From contig NZ_LSNE01000007.1 in the NCBI RefSeq assembly GCF_001565895.1, forward strand, positions 159,938 to 223,937: a stretch of 64,000 nucleotides of DNA. Direction: 5' to 3'. The translations under genes were made by a program, and so were the position numbers. Source of the DNA: Paraglaciecola hydrolytica (GTDB lineage: Bacteria > Pseudomonadota > Gammaproteobacteria > Enterobacterales > Alteromonadaceae). Position 1 is the stretch's first letter, and every line of letters begins with the position of its first letter. The notes under the pieces are model-generated. The model saw only the letters and a list, made by a program, of their open reading frames with translations. It ran no database searches and was not told the DNA's origin. Positions 17,599-27,537 of this stretch are shown here, one piece after another.

Positions 17599-18525
17599 GT
17601 GGAATTGATCCGCGGTTTACACAATCTGAGAGAAAAACATCGGGCTTGTGTATTAACAATAGGTAAATTTGATGGTGTGCATCTAGGCCATCAGGCTGTG
17701 CTGAGTCAAGTTGTAGACAAAGCTCGGCAACTTGGTTTGCCTGCCACAGTTATGGTGTTTGAGCCTCAGCCAGAAGAATTGTTTACACCTGATAATGCTC
17801 CCGCTCGCCTGAGTGTATTGCGCGATAAATACAGCCAATTATTAGGGCTTGGCATCGACAGATTGCTGTGTGTTAAGTTTGACCGTGAATTTGCCTCCCT
17901 AAGTGCTCAGCATTTTGTGGAAGATCTGTTGGTGGATTCCTTAGGTGTAAAATATTTAGTGGTAGGTGATGACTTTCGTTTTGGCAAAGGTCGTGTAGGT
18001 GACTTTGCCTATTTGCAACAAGAAGGCCTCAAATGTGATTTTGAGGTGGTAAGCACTCAGAGTTTTCGGGTGGAAGATTGCCGGATAAGTTCAACTGCCG
18101 TTCGCGCCGCGCTTGCTGACAGTAACTTTAAGTTAGTTGCACAAATGCTGGGGCGTCCGTTTAGTATTGCGGGCAAAGTATTACATGGCGATAAAAAAGG
18201 TCGAACCATAGGTTTTCCTACCGCTAATTTAAAAATGAAACGGGTGAAAGTGCCGGTTAATGGGGTCTTTGCGGTACAAGTCACGATTAAAAATCAAACT
18301 TATGCTGGGGTTGCAAATATTGGCCATCGCCCCACGGTTAATGGTCAGCGCACTCAGCTAGAAGTGCATTTGTTTGATTTTAATCAAAATTTATATGGGC
18401 AATTTATCTCGGTTGCCTTAGTACATAAAATCCGAGAAGAAATGAAATTTGATTCATTTGAGCAGTTACATCAACAAATTCAGCAAGACGCAAAAAAAGC
18501 GCAACAAATGTTGGCCTTGTCTTGA
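17599..18525 (+). CDS. ribF: bifunctional riboflavin kinase / FAD synthetase
   Basis: Makes FMN from riboflavin and then FAD. The N-terminal adenylyltransferase domain has GKFDGVHLGHQAVL (about 22-35, with the GxHxGH nucleotide motif) and VGDDFRFGKGRVGD (about 118-131). The C-terminal kinase domain has GDKKGRTIGFPTANL near 197-211. The length, 308 residues, is normal (E. coli 313). The start is GTG. ileS follows after 45 bp, in the ribF-ileS-lspA-fkpB-ispH order known from E. coli. Confidence 0.97.
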   Translation: MELIRGLHNLREKHRACVLTIGKFDGVHLGHQAVLSQVVDKARQLGLPATVMVFEPQPEELFTPDNAPARLSVLRDKYSQLLGLGIDRLLCVKFDREFASLSAQHFVEDLLVDSLGVKYLVVGDDFRFGKGRVGDFAYLQQEGLKCDFEVVSTQSFRVEDCRISSTAVRAALADSNFKLVAQMLGRPFSIAGKVLHGDKKGRTIGFPTANLKMKRVKVPVNGVFAVQVTIKNQTYAGVANIGHRPTVNGQRTQLEVHLFDFNQNLYGQFISVALVHKIREEMKFDSFEQLHQQIQQDAKKAQQMLALS

Positions 18526-18570
18526 TACAATTTTAGTCAAACCCAGTGAACAACTTGGATTAAACCAACA

Positions 18571-21399
18571 ATGAGTGATTATAAAGCTACTTTAAATTTG
18601 CCTGACACCGCGTTCCCTATGCGTGGTGCATTAGCTGAGCGCGAGCCTAAAATGCTCGAACAATGGACAGCTAAAAACCTTTATCAGCAAATTCGTCTGG
18701 CAAAAAAAGGTAAAAAACCGTTTATTTTGCATGATGGCCCTCCTTACGCAAATGGTGATATTCACATTGGTCATGCGGTTAATAAGATCCTTAAAGACAT
18801 TATTGTTAAGTCAAAAACCTTGTCGGATTTTGATGCGCCTTATATTCCTGGTTGGGATTGCCACGGTCTGCCCATCGAATTAATGGTCGAAAAGAAAGTC
18901 GGTAAACCTGGGCTTAAAATCAGCGCGGCTGAATTTAGACAAAAATGCCGTGAATATGCTGAAAAACAAATCGAAGGACAAAAAGCCGATTTTATTCGCT
19001 TAGGTGTACTAGGTGAGTGGGACAAACCCTATAAAACCATGGATTTTGGCTCGGAAGCTGACATCATTCGTGAACTGGGCAATATTGTACGTTCAGGCCA
19101 TTTAGAAAAAGGTTTTAAACCGGTGCATTGGTGTACCGATTGTGGTTCTGCCTTAGCTGAAGCCGAAGTGGAATATCAGGATAAGTCATCACCGTCTATT
19201 GATGTGCGCTTTAAGGCCAGTGATGAAGCTGCGATTACAGCTTGTTTTGTCGACTCAGATAAACAAGTGGGTGAAGGCGCTATCTCCGTAGTGATCTGGA
19301 CCACCACACCTTGGACCCTGCCAGCTAACCGTGCAGTGTGTTTGAGCCCTAAACTTGAATACAGCTTAGTGCAGATTAATGGTAAAGAGGGCAAGGAACG
19401 TTTAATTATTGCCTCTGACTTAGTTACTGAGTGTATGGATAGATTTGGCTTTGAGCACTATCACGCTTTGGGTTATTGTCATGGCGCTGCGCTCGAAAAT
19501 CAGCTTGTACAACATCCTTTTTATGACTTTAGAGTGCCGGTTATTTTAGGTGACCACGTTACGACTGAATCGGGTACTGGCTGTGTACATACCGCCCCTG
19601 GCCACGGTGTAGAAGATTTTAATGTGGGACGTCATTACAATCTTGAAGTGGCTAATCCAGTTGGCGCCAATGGCGTTTATGTCGAAGGCACCGAGATATT
19701 TGCTGGTGAGCATGTCTTTAAAGCCAATCAACATGTGGTTGATGTGCTGCTTGAGCAAGGTGCTTTGGTGCATCATCACGCTTATGTGCATAGTTACCCC
19801 CATTGCTGGCGCCACAAAACGCCAATTATTTTCCGTGCGACTCCCCAGTGGTTTATCAGTATGGATAAAAAAGGGTTACGTGAGGCATCGTTAGAACAAA
19901 TCAAACAAACTCAGTGGATCCCAGAATGGGGTCAACAACGTATCGAATCTATGGTGGCAGGTCGCCCAGACTGGTGTATTTCACGTCAGCGTACTTGGGG
20001 GGTGCCCATCGCCTTGTTTGTGCATAAAGACAGTGGCGAATTACATCCCAATACCGATGCTTTGTTAGAGCAAGTGGCAAAACTGGTTGAAGTAAAAGGC
20101 ATTCAAGCCTGGTGGGATATTGATAGCGCTGAGCTGTTAGGTAGTGATGCCGAGACTTATGTCAAAGTTGCCGACACTCTTGACGTATGGTTTGACTCAG
20201 GCGTAACTCATTATTTTGTAGTTGACCGCCGTGATGATATTCCTGCTTCTGCAGATTTGTATCTGGAAGGTTCGGATCAACACCGTGGCTGGTTTATGTC
20301 ATCACTGATGACCTCGGTTGCCGCTAAAGGTGTAGCACCTTACAAACAAGTGCTAACCCATGGTTTTACCGTGGATGGTGATGGTAAAAAGATGTCTAAG
20401 TCTTTAGGCAATACCGTTGCACCCCAGCAAGTGATCAATAAACTTGGTGCTGACATTCTGCGTTTGTGGGTAGCATCAACTGATTATCGCAGTGAAATTG
20501 CAGTATCAGACGAAATTCTTAATCGCTCAGCCGATGCTTACCGTCGTATTCGTAATACCGCACGCTTTTTATTGGCTAACCTCAAAGGTTTTGAACCAGC
20601 AAGGGATCTGGTGCCATTAGATGAGCTAGTCGAGCTCGACAAATGGGTTGTGTCACGTGCGGCCAGTATTCAGCAAGAGATTATTGCCGCTTACGAGCAA
20701 TATGATTTGCTGGTGGTATCGCAAAAACTCATGCATTTTTGCTCGATTGAATTAGGTAGTTTTTACTTAGATATCATTAAAGACCGCCAATACACAGCGA
20801 AAGGCGATAGCCATGCACGTCGTTCTTGTCAAACCGCGTTGTATCATATTATCGAAGGTTTAGTGCGCTGGATGGCGCCCATCATGAGCTTTACTGCTCA
20901 AGAATTATGGGAAGAACTCAGCTGGCACAAAGAGGAGTTTGTGTTTACCCAGACGTGGTATGAAAGCCTAAATAACTTACACGTGAATGCGGCTTTTGAT
21001 AATGATTTTTGGTTGCAAGTACTTGAAGTTAAAGAGCAAGTAAACCGTGGTATCGAAGGGGCGCGTAAAGCCGGTGTCATCAAAGGCTCATTGCAAGCAG
21101 AAGTGAATATTTACGCGACGGCTGAGCTAACAACCGTACTTAATAAACTCGAAGATGAGTTGCGTTTTGTACTGATTACCTCTGCCGCCAAGGTCGTTGC
21201 AGTCGAGCAAGCTCCTACTCAGGCTAACCCTACAGAAATCAATGGTTTATGGCTTGAGATTAGTGCGTCAACTGGTCAAAAGTGCAGTCGTTGTTGGCAT
21301 CACCGTGAAGATGTCGGCAGCAATGCAGCGCATCCAGAAATTTGTCTGCGTTGTGTAGAAAACGTTGATGGTGAAGGTGAAAAGCGCGCTTATGCTTAA
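18571..21399 (+). CDS. ileS: isoleucyl-tRNA synthetase
   Basis: Class I synthetase charging tRNA-Ile, 942 residues (E. coli 938). The HIGH signature is at 65-68 ([16 protein letters not shown]), the KMSKS loop near 607 ([10 protein letters not shown]), and the CP1 editing domain between them with [12 protein letters not shown]. The C-terminal zinc-binding end has CSRCW...CLRC at about 903-926. Cytoplasmic. Its stop codon overlaps the start of lspA (ATGCTTAA), suggesting coupled translation. Confidence 0.99.
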   Translation: MSDYKATLNLPDTAFPMRGALAEREPKMLEQWTAKNLYQQIRLAKKGKKPFILHDGPPYANGDIHIGHAVNKILKDIIVKSKTLSDFDAPYIPGWDCHGLPIELMVEKKVGKPGLKISAAEFRQKCREYAEKQIEGQKADFIRLGVLGEWDKPYKTMDFGSEADIIRELGNIVRSGHLEKGFKPVHWCTDCGSALAEAEVEYQDKSSPSIDVRFKASDEAAITACFVDSDKQVGEGAISVVIWTTTPWTLPANRAVCLSPKLEYSLVQINGKEGKERLIIASDLVTECMDRFGFEHYHALGYCHGAALENQLVQHPFYDFRVPVILGDHVTTESGTGCVHTAPGHGVEDFNVGRHYNLEVANPVGANGVYVEGTEIFAGEHVFKANQHVVDVLLEQGALVHHHAYVHSYPHCWRHKTPIIFRATPQWFISMDKKGLREASLEQIKQTQWIPEWGQQRIESMVAGRPDWCISRQRTWGVPIALFVHKDSGELHPNTDALLEQVAKLVEVKGIQAWWDIDSAELLGSDAETYVKVADTLDVWFDSGVTHYFVVDRRDDIPASADLYLEGSDQHRGWFMSSLMTSVAAKGVAPYKQVLTHGFTVDGDGKKMSKSLGNTVAPQQVINKLGADILRLWVASTDYRSEIAVSDEILNRSADAYRRIRNTARFLLANLKGFEPARDLVPLDELVELDKWVVSRAASIQQEIIAAYEQYDLLVVSQKLMHFCSIELGSFYLDIIKDRQYTAKGDSHARRSCQTALYHIIEGLVRWMAPIMSFTAQELWEELSWHKEEFVFTQTWYESLNNLHVNAAFDNDFWLQVLEVKEQVNRGIEGARKAGVIKGSLQAEVNIYATAELTTVLNKLEDELRFVLITSAAKVVAVEQAPTQANPTEINGLWLEISASTGQKCSRCWHHREDVGSNAAHPEICLRCVENVDGEGEKRAYA

Positions 21400-21901
21400 G
21401 CTGTTTAATCAAAACTTATTTAGTCAAACAGGCTGGCGCTTTTTATGGCTGGCCGTACTGACTTTTGTATTAGATCAATACACCAAAAAACTAACGGTAG
21501 AACACATCGAGTTGTATCAAGCGGTGGAGATTACGCCGTTTTTTAACCTAACTCATGTCTACAACACAGGTGCGGCATTTAGTTTTTTAAGTGACGCCGG
21601 TGGCTGGCAACGCTGGTTTTTCACTGTTATCGCTTTTGTCGTGGTAGGCCTGATTTTATGGTGGCTTAAACAAACTTCCCGTCAGCAAATTTTGTTGCCT
21701 GTGGCCTTTTGTTTGATCATTGGTGGTGCGCTGGGCAATGTATATGATCGTATCGTTTTAGGTCATGTGGTGGATTTTTTGGTGCTCTACTATCAGGATT
21801 GGGTGTGGCCGGCCTTTAATATTGCCGATAGTGCCATTTGTCTTGGTGCAGCCTTGTTGATCGTCGATATGTTTAAAAATAAAGAGTTAAAAAATGACTG
21901 A
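21392..21901 (+). CDS. lspA: lipoprotein signal peptidase
   Basis: Inner-membrane aspartyl protease that removes the signal peptide of prolipoproteins; it serves the lipoproteins seen elsewhere in the window. 169 residues with four transmembrane helices, the NTGAAFSFL segment, and the two catalytic-Asp regions [13 protein letters not shown] and FNIADSAI. I use the ATG at 21392, which overlaps the ileS stop by eight bases, because the 5'-extended frame adds residues coded inside ileS. fkpB overlaps its 3' end by eight bases. Confidence 0.97.
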   Translation: MLKLFNQNLFSQTGWRFLWLAVLTFVLDQYTKKLTVEHIELYQAVEITPFFNLTHVYNTGAAFSFLSDAGGWQRWFFTVIAFVVVGLILWWLKQTSRQQILLPVAFCLIIGGALGNVYDRIVLGHVVDFLVLYYQDWVWPAFNIADSAICLGAALLIVDMFKNKELKND

Positions 21902-22370
21902 TGTAGCACAATTTGTGAATGAACAATCGATAGCGATAATTGAATCGGGCAGCGAAGTGGTCTTGCATTTTGACTTGAAATTAGCCGATGGTTCAGCAGC
22001 TGATAGCACCAGAGTCAATAATAAACCGGCCAAATTAGTGATAGGTGATGGTAACTTAACCCCTAGCTTCGAAGCCTGTTTGTTAGGTCTAAAATGTGGC
22101 GACAAAAAATCCTTCACATTGGCGCCTAGAGACGCCTTTGGTCTGCCTAATCCAGACAATATTTATCACATGGATCGCAGCAAGTTTGGTGTCGATGCAC
22201 CGGCTGAAGAGGGCATGATTATCGCTTTTACTCAACCTGACGGTTCTGAATTGCCTGGTATCATTCGTTCGGTCGCCGGTGACTCAGTCACCGTTGATTT
22301 TAATCACCCCTTGGCAGGTCAGCAAATCACCTTCGATGTTGAAATACTGTCGGTTAATTTAAGTTCATAA
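21894..22370 (+). CDS. fkpB: FKBP-type peptidyl-prolyl isomerase FkpB (SlpA)
   Basis: A 158-residue cytosolic prolyl isomerase and chaperone of the SlyD/FkpB class. The FKBP half has VVLHFDLKLADGSAADSTR and GDGNLTPSFEACLLGLKCGDKKSFTL, the insert-in-flap domain follows (DAFGLPNPDNIYHMDRSKF), and the last strands are VTVDFNHPLAGQQITFDVEIL. It lacks a His-rich tail, so it is FkpB rather than SlyD. Position between lspA and ispH matches E. coli. Confidence 0.94.
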   Translation: MTDVAQFVNEQSIAIIESGSEVVLHFDLKLADGSAADSTRVNNKPAKLVIGDGNLTPSFEACLLGLKCGDKKSFTLAPRDAFGLPNPDNIYHMDRSKFGVDAPAEEGMIIAFTQPDGSELPGIIRSVAGDSVTVDFNHPLAGQQITFDVEILSVNLSS

Positions 22371-22394
22371 ATATCGTTTTAAAGGAAAACAGCT

Positions 22395-23339
22395 ATGCAA
22401 ATTCATCTTGCTAATCCACGTGGTTTTTGTGCCGGAGTTGATCGTGCGATTACGATAGTTGAACGTGCATTGGAATTGTTTTCGCCGCCAATTTTTGTGC
22501 GTCATGAAGTCGTACATAATCGTTTTGTGGTGGATGGGCTAAAACAACGTGGTGCTATTTTTGTTGATGAACTGGCTGAAGTGCCAGACGACAGCATAGT
22601 GATTTTCTCTGCACATGGAGTATCACAAGCCGTGCGTAGTGAAGCAGATAGCCGTGGCTTAAAAGTATTTGATGCTACCTGTCCACTGGTAACCAAAGTG
22701 CATATGGAAGTGATGCGTGCCAGTAAAAAAGGCACTGAATGTATTTTGATTGGACATCAAGGCCATCCCGAAGTTGAAGGCACCATGGGCCAATATGATA
22801 ACGCCAAAGGTGGGATTTATTTGGTTGAGTCCGTGGCTGATGTGGCAGGCTTGACGGTTAAAAATTCTAAACATCTGTATTATTGCAGTCAGACTACCTT
22901 ATCGGTAGATGATACGGCAGACGTAATAGATGCCTTACGCGCAAAGTTTCCGGCCATCGAAGGCCCACGTAAAGATGATATTTGTTATGCCACCCAAAAC
23001 CGTCAGGATTCAGTGCGCGAACTGGCTGCCGACTGTGACGTATTGTTAGTAGTAGGTGCACAAAATAGCTCTAACTCCAACCGCTTAAAAGAGCTTGCTG
23101 AAAAGATTGGCGCACAAGCCCATTTGATTGCTGATGCCAATTGTATTCAGCGTGAATGGCTGGTAAACGCCAAAAACATTGGTGTAACCGCCGGAGCTTC
23201 TGCCCCCGAAGTTTTAGTACAAGGTGTAGTCAATCGCTTAAAAGAGTGGGGCGCAAGCCATGCCATTGAACGCCCCGGCCGCCCAGAAAACATTGAGTTT
23301 GCCGTGCCTAAAGAGTTACGCATCAAGCAAATAGATTAA
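22395..23339 (+). CDS. ispH: 4-hydroxy-3-methylbut-2-enyl diphosphate reductase
   Basis: [4Fe-4S] enzyme of the last step of the MEP pathway, giving IPP and DMAPP. 314 residues. The three cluster cysteines are in [12 protein letters not shown] (Cys12), [11 protein letters not shown] and QNSSNSNRL-proximal [10 protein letters not shown]; conserved substrate residues include HEVVHN and [11 protein letters not shown]. An AAAGGA ribosome site precedes the ATG. It is the last gene of the ribF-ileS-lspA-fkpB-ispH block. Confidence 0.98.
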   Translation: MQIHLANPRGFCAGVDRAITIVERALELFSPPIFVRHEVVHNRFVVDGLKQRGAIFVDELAEVPDDSIVIFSAHGVSQAVRSEADSRGLKVFDATCPLVTKVHMEVMRASKKGTECILIGHQGHPEVEGTMGQYDNAKGGIYLVESVADVAGLTVKNSKHLYYCSQTTLSVDDTADVIDALRAKFPAIEGPRKDDICYATQNRQDSVRELAADCDVLLVVGAQNSSNSNRLKELAEKIGAQAHLIADANCIQREWLVNAKNIGVTAGASAPEVLVQGVVNRLKEWGASHAIERPGRPENIEFAVPKELRIKQID

Positions 23340-23728
23340 TAGTAGGTCAAGTAGCGCGACGCGAGTTACTAGTTTAAAAAAATTATCGCTGTACAACCGT
23401 CATACAAATAAGGGCTCTGGAAACTAGAAACTAGAAACTAGAAACTAGAATCTGGCATCTAGCTTCGCTCTCGCTCCTATATCCATATAGTCGTGCGTTA
23501 TTCTTCCTTCCACCATCATTGTTGGTAGCCAAAACTCGCCCAAAGGGAACGCCCCACGCATAAGGCTCTGCGTTCTCGCTATTTGAAGGACTAAGACCAT
23601 TCCTGCATAGCGACGCCTTGTTCCTTAACCGTTGGACGCGTTCTAAGTGCCTATTTATTTAATGGAATTGGTATAATAGAAAGGTTTTTCTGCAATCTAT
23701 ACTGTTACAAAAAGGACTATCACCAACA
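23340..23728. other. intergenic stretch with short tandem repeat
   Basis: About 390 bp without a gene I can support. It holds the AAACTAG tandem repeat listed separately and a following GC-richer segment (about 23460-23640) full of short CGC and GCG words that reads like decayed sequence or a dispersed non-coding element. No clear terminator for ispH was found. Confidence 0.4.
23421..23448 (+). repeat. four tandem copies of AAACTAG
   Basis: The 7-base unit AAACTAG occurs four times without a mismatch, followed by a decaying copy. Similar CTAGAAACTAG words recur at 41.4 kb and 49.4 kb in this window, so the unit belongs to a dispersed intergenic repeat type. Confidence 0.8.
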
Positions 23729-23944
23729 TTGCCAAAAAAGCGCACTCATCTGGCAATATGTAACACCCAATTGTTAGAAGCAGCCATTAAGCAAGATGGC
23801 TTGCCGCGGGCTCAGTACCGAGGCTTTTAGTGGAGCCTTTTAAAGTTTGCAGTTGATGAACAAGACCTTGTTTTGTTGTCGCAATTTTTAGCTGCTATTC
23901 CAGTATCCGAACTCAACAGTCCTGCTTATTATTTTCCTGGGTGA
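23729..23944 (+). pseudogene. small reading frame interrupted by an amber codon
   Basis: From TTG 23729 (AAAGGA upstream) the frame reads 33 codons, beginning LPKKRTHLAICNTQLLEAA, then TAG at about 23828-23830, then 37 more sense codons to TGA at 23942-23944. The two halves together look protein-like (LLKFAVDEQDLVLLSQFLAAI in the second). I do not recognise the family. The frame overlaps the end of the convergent acylase gene by 16 bases. It is either a broken small gene or chance. Confidence 0.3.
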
Positions 23945-26103
23945 TATTTACGTTCAGTATTTTTTTCAATATCTGCAGTATAGAAATACACATCGCGTAA
24001 TTTACCTGCTGCATACAGTGCTGCTTGATCATTAAAATGGGGGCTTGATGGATCGCCACTTTGGCCACCGGCGGTGATGGCTTTGGCTGTTACTTTATCG
24101 CCAAACTCAACCACAGCAACAAAACTGTTGCCACGTGTGCCATAAATACGTTTTGTGCCATTAAATGTGCGTTGGCCATAGGCTGCTAACGAGCCCCAAG
24201 TTGCAGAGGTAAAACCAACAGGGATACTCGGTGCTGCATCATCAAAGGGTTGCACAATGTCACCCGTCAGGCGCTGAAATCGGTTGATCTCTCCCCAAGG
24301 TGTTTGTGCACTGCCAAAGTCAGCAATTAATTGTGCTTTGGCTTCTGCCAAGGTGCTGAGAGCAATGTGGGCGCTATATTCCACCACATACTCGTCGAAA
24401 CTTAGGCCGCGATTGCTGGCCGTGGCTTGCGCTATTTTGTCAGCGGCGGCTTTACGCCGCAGTTCTTGGCCCCAAAATATAGCGAGTGAGGTTGCGGTAG
24501 AGCTCTCACTAAAACGATGATCCCAGGCCTTGAGCAGGCTTATTTGCTCAGCAAGATCAGTCACCGGTGCAGCATCATAGGCCTTATATAAAACCGGCAG
24601 TAACACATCAAAAGCCGTTAAATGACTGTCGTAGGCAGCCGCCGCCAAACTATCAATGGTAAAGTCTTTTTTGCCATCAAGTACTTCAATGGCGTGGATG
24701 CCGCGATAATTCTCCGGGTAATTTTCCATGTAGGCTGGGTAATCCTCTGGCTTAGGGCTGTGTTTTGGCCCTGCCATCAACCATGGCCAATTGTTGGTAT
24801 TGTTCAGATAGCCACTTTTTGGATTATGCCCACCCACGGTTTCTTCGAGTGTGTGTAAACCTTGCCAGTCGGTGGCGGGGTTACTGCCATCGACCGGTTT
24901 TTTCCAATCAAATGACGGGTCACGACGGGGGATAAAATTACTATGAAAATAGGCGATATTGCCTGTTGAATCCGCAAACAGGGTATTGTTGGATGAGTTA
25001 GTATGCAAACGCATATTTTCTTGATAGTCGGCGTAATGAGTGGTTTTAGTGCGACCATAAGACTGTTTTAGCGCATCAATAGGATTCTGCAATAAGGCGA
25101 CACTGACCCAACGTCCATCGAGTTCACGTACAATGGGGCCGTGGTGACTAAAATAAGCAGTGAGCGTTTTTGCCTGTTGTCCCGTTTTGGTTTTATAGGG
25201 CAAAGTGATCTGTCTTTCTTTGAGTTTTTTCCATACAGCGCCGTGTTGGTAATAATAGCCATCTGCACGTTGTTCTATGGTTTCTAAATACTCGTCAATA
25301 AAATCCGCGCCGCTCGAGGTATGCATCCAGCCGGTGTTTTCGTTAAAACCCTGATAGATAAAAAACTGGCCCCACGTCACTGCACCATAGGCATTTAAGC
25401 CTTCATCACTTTGCATATGCACCTCAGCGCGAAAATAAAAGGAGGTATGGGGATTAATAAGGAGTAAGGCGTGGCCGTTTTTAGTGTTTTGCGGGGCAAT
25501 AGCAATACCATTAGAGCCCTGTGGTTCAGCGTTAGGATCTTGCGTCAGTTGCGCTACCCTTGGTGCAGATTTACCTTGCTTATAAAAGCTTTCAAGGGCT
25601 TTGATATCAATGCTTTCAATGTCTCCACCAATACTGCCTTCGGTGAAGGTGAGCGCCATCCAAGGTTCAAATTTATTGAGCACCTTAGGTTTTACCTCAG
25701 GATGAGAATAAAGGTAATAGTTAAGACCATCCGCCCAAGCATTCATGAGCTTTTACAGGTAAACAGGAGTTTGCTGATATCTTTGTTGGATATCAGCAGG
25801 GTCGATAAACAATTTCATGCGCAGGTCGCGATAAAGCTCGCTTTCACCTTCTGCTTCAGCCAAACGCCCCATAGCGTTTAAATAGTTTAGCTCGATGCGG
25901 TTAAAATCGTCTTCGGCCTGCGCGTAGATCATACCAAAAACTGCGTTTGCGTCAGTTTTACCGTAAACATGGGGAATGCCCCAAATGTCACGAGTTATAG
26001 TGACTTGCTCGGCCTGTTCTTGCCAACGAGTTACATCTTGAGGACTTGCTAACAATGAAAAACTGCATAATACCCAGATTATTATAAGAACAAAGCGTTT
26101 CAT
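23929..26103 (-). pseudogene. penicillin acylase family (S45) protein, broken by one stop codon
   Basis: Periplasmic N-terminal-nucleophile hydrolase family that includes penicillin, aculeacin and acyl-homoserine-lactone acylases. The first part (26103-25753) has a signal peptide and VTITRDIWGIPHVYGKTDANAVFGMIYAQAEDDFNR, then ends at a TAA. The same frame continues through AAG CTC to MNAWADGLNYYL and 605 more residues including QGSNGIAIAP, whose Ser is the autoprocessed beta-chain nucleophile. Restoring one codon would give about 724 residues, a full-length family member. Either a recent nonsense mutation, a sequencing error, or two separately translated parts. The substrate is unknown. Confidence 0.85.
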
Positions 26104-26305
26104 CAAGACCACCATTTTTGGATTTAAGCCACTATATCTGTCGCTATTCTGCTTCTAGTTTATAAAGCAAACAAACTACATGGGCGATACGAAGAACGAG
26201 CAATTTCGGCTTATATAGCAGCTCAGTTAATATTTAAGGTTAACTAACTTAATGTCGTTATTTACTATCCGTTTCACTTAGTTTGTAGTGTGCAATGCCC
26301 TTGCT

Positions 26306-27361
26306 TTATTCCTGCTCATTGTGGTTAAACAAGTCTCTTTCTCGACGTTTCCAGATGAGCTGAGCCAGTCGTTTCATGCTGATGTGTTTGTCTTTTTCAT
26401 CGACGATTTCAAAACCTAACAAACTTTCCAATAGATCCTCTAGGGTCAAAATACCATCCATACCGCCATATTCATCAACCACTAACAACATATGGCTACG
26501 GGATTGCAAAAAATGACGAAAGGTTTGTGCTAAAGGTGTGCTGCGCAGCAAGGCAATCATGTCTTTACGATATTCTGCGAGTATTTTATGGCCATTATTC
26601 CGCGCTTGAGCCAATAACAAGTCGCTTTTAATGACATAGCCACTGATTTTTTCAGGCTCTCCGTCTTCATAAACAGGAATGCGCGAGTATGTTGTCGATG
26701 CATGTTTGTGAAAAAACGCATTGACCGTCATGTCTTCAGACACTTTAAATACCACTGTTCTGTGTGTCATCGCATCTTTAACGGTTAATGCATCTAGGCT
26801 CAGCAAACTTTGCAATATGTTAGCTTCCTGAAATTCTAATAGTCCTTCTTTATGTGACATCTCAGCCATGGCATATAACTCACCGCGGCTGAGCCCTTTT
26901 AAAGGGCTTTCCTCGGTGAAACGGCTAGTAAGCTTGTTTGATAGCTGGACAAAGGGGTACAAAATCAGGATTAGATATTTCAAAAAATAGGCGGTTGGCG
27001 CGGCGAGTTGCCGCCAATAAGTCGCCCCTAGGGTTTTGGGGATGATTTCTGAAAAAACCAAGATTAATAAAGTCAGCACCGCCGAGGCTAAGCCTAAATA
27101 GGCATCACCAAAAACCACTGCGGCTTGGGCGCCGGCGCCTGCGGCTCCCATGGTATGGGCAATCGTGTTGAGTGTCAGAATTGCTGCCAGCGGACGATTA
27201 ATATCTTCTGATAGCTTGTGTAATATTACGCCCGATTGTTGCCCTTTATTCATCGACACCGATACATAGGCGGAGGACATACTCAAAATAACGGCTTCAG
27301 CTATTGAGCATAAAAATGAAAACCCCAAGGCTATCAATACGTAAATAATCAACAGGGTCAT
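26306..27361 (-). CDS. CNNM/CorC-type membrane protein with CBS pair
   Basis: A 351-residue inner-membrane protein often labelled hemolysin-like or CorB. Residues 1-140 form a DUF21/CNNM transmembrane domain with about three to four helices (MTLLIIYVLIALGFSFLCSIAE..., then FSEIIPKTLGATYW). A CBS pair follows at about 190-310 (AMTHRTVVF..., then LLVVDEYGGMDGILTLEDLLESLLGFEIVDE). The C-terminal CorC_HlyC domain is absent or very short. The family is linked to Mg/Co efflux and divalent-ion homeostasis. Monocistronic. Confidence 0.88.
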   Translation of the reverse strand: MTLLIIYVLIALGFSFLCSIAEAVILSMSSAYVSVSMNKGQQSGVILHKLSEDINRPLAAILTLNTIAHTMGAAGAGAQAAVVFGDAYLGLASAVLTLLILVFSEIIPKTLGATYWRQLAAPTAYFLKYLILILYPFVQLSNKLTSRFTEESPLKGLSRGELYAMAEMSHKEGLLEFQEANILQSLLSLDALTVKDAMTHRTVVFKVSEDMTVNAFFHKHASTTYSRIPVYEDGEPEKISGYVIKSDLLLAQARNNGHKILAEYRKDMIALLRSTPLAQTFRHFLQSRSHMLLVVDEYGGMDGILTLEDLLESLLGFEIVDEKDKHISMKRLAQLIWKRRERDLFNHNEQE

Positions 27362-27445
27362 GGGCGCTAGTGGCTCCTCAGAAAACAGTAAAAATCAACG
27401 CTATCCCAGATCTACCTCATAAGCAAGAATACGCGACTGTCAGGA

Positions 27446-27479
27446 TTAAAAACAAAAAGGGTGACCCTAAGATCACCCT
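27446..27479 (-). terminator. terminator of the M16 peptidase operon
   Basis: On the minus strand AGGGTGA-N8-TCACCCT is followed by TTTTTGTTTTTAA, about 60 bases after the stop of the downstream M16 gene. Confidence 0.8.
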
Positions 27480-27537
27480 ACTCAACGGGAATAAATAGGT
27501 ATAAAGGCTAGGTCACTTACCACAGTGACTTAGTTAG

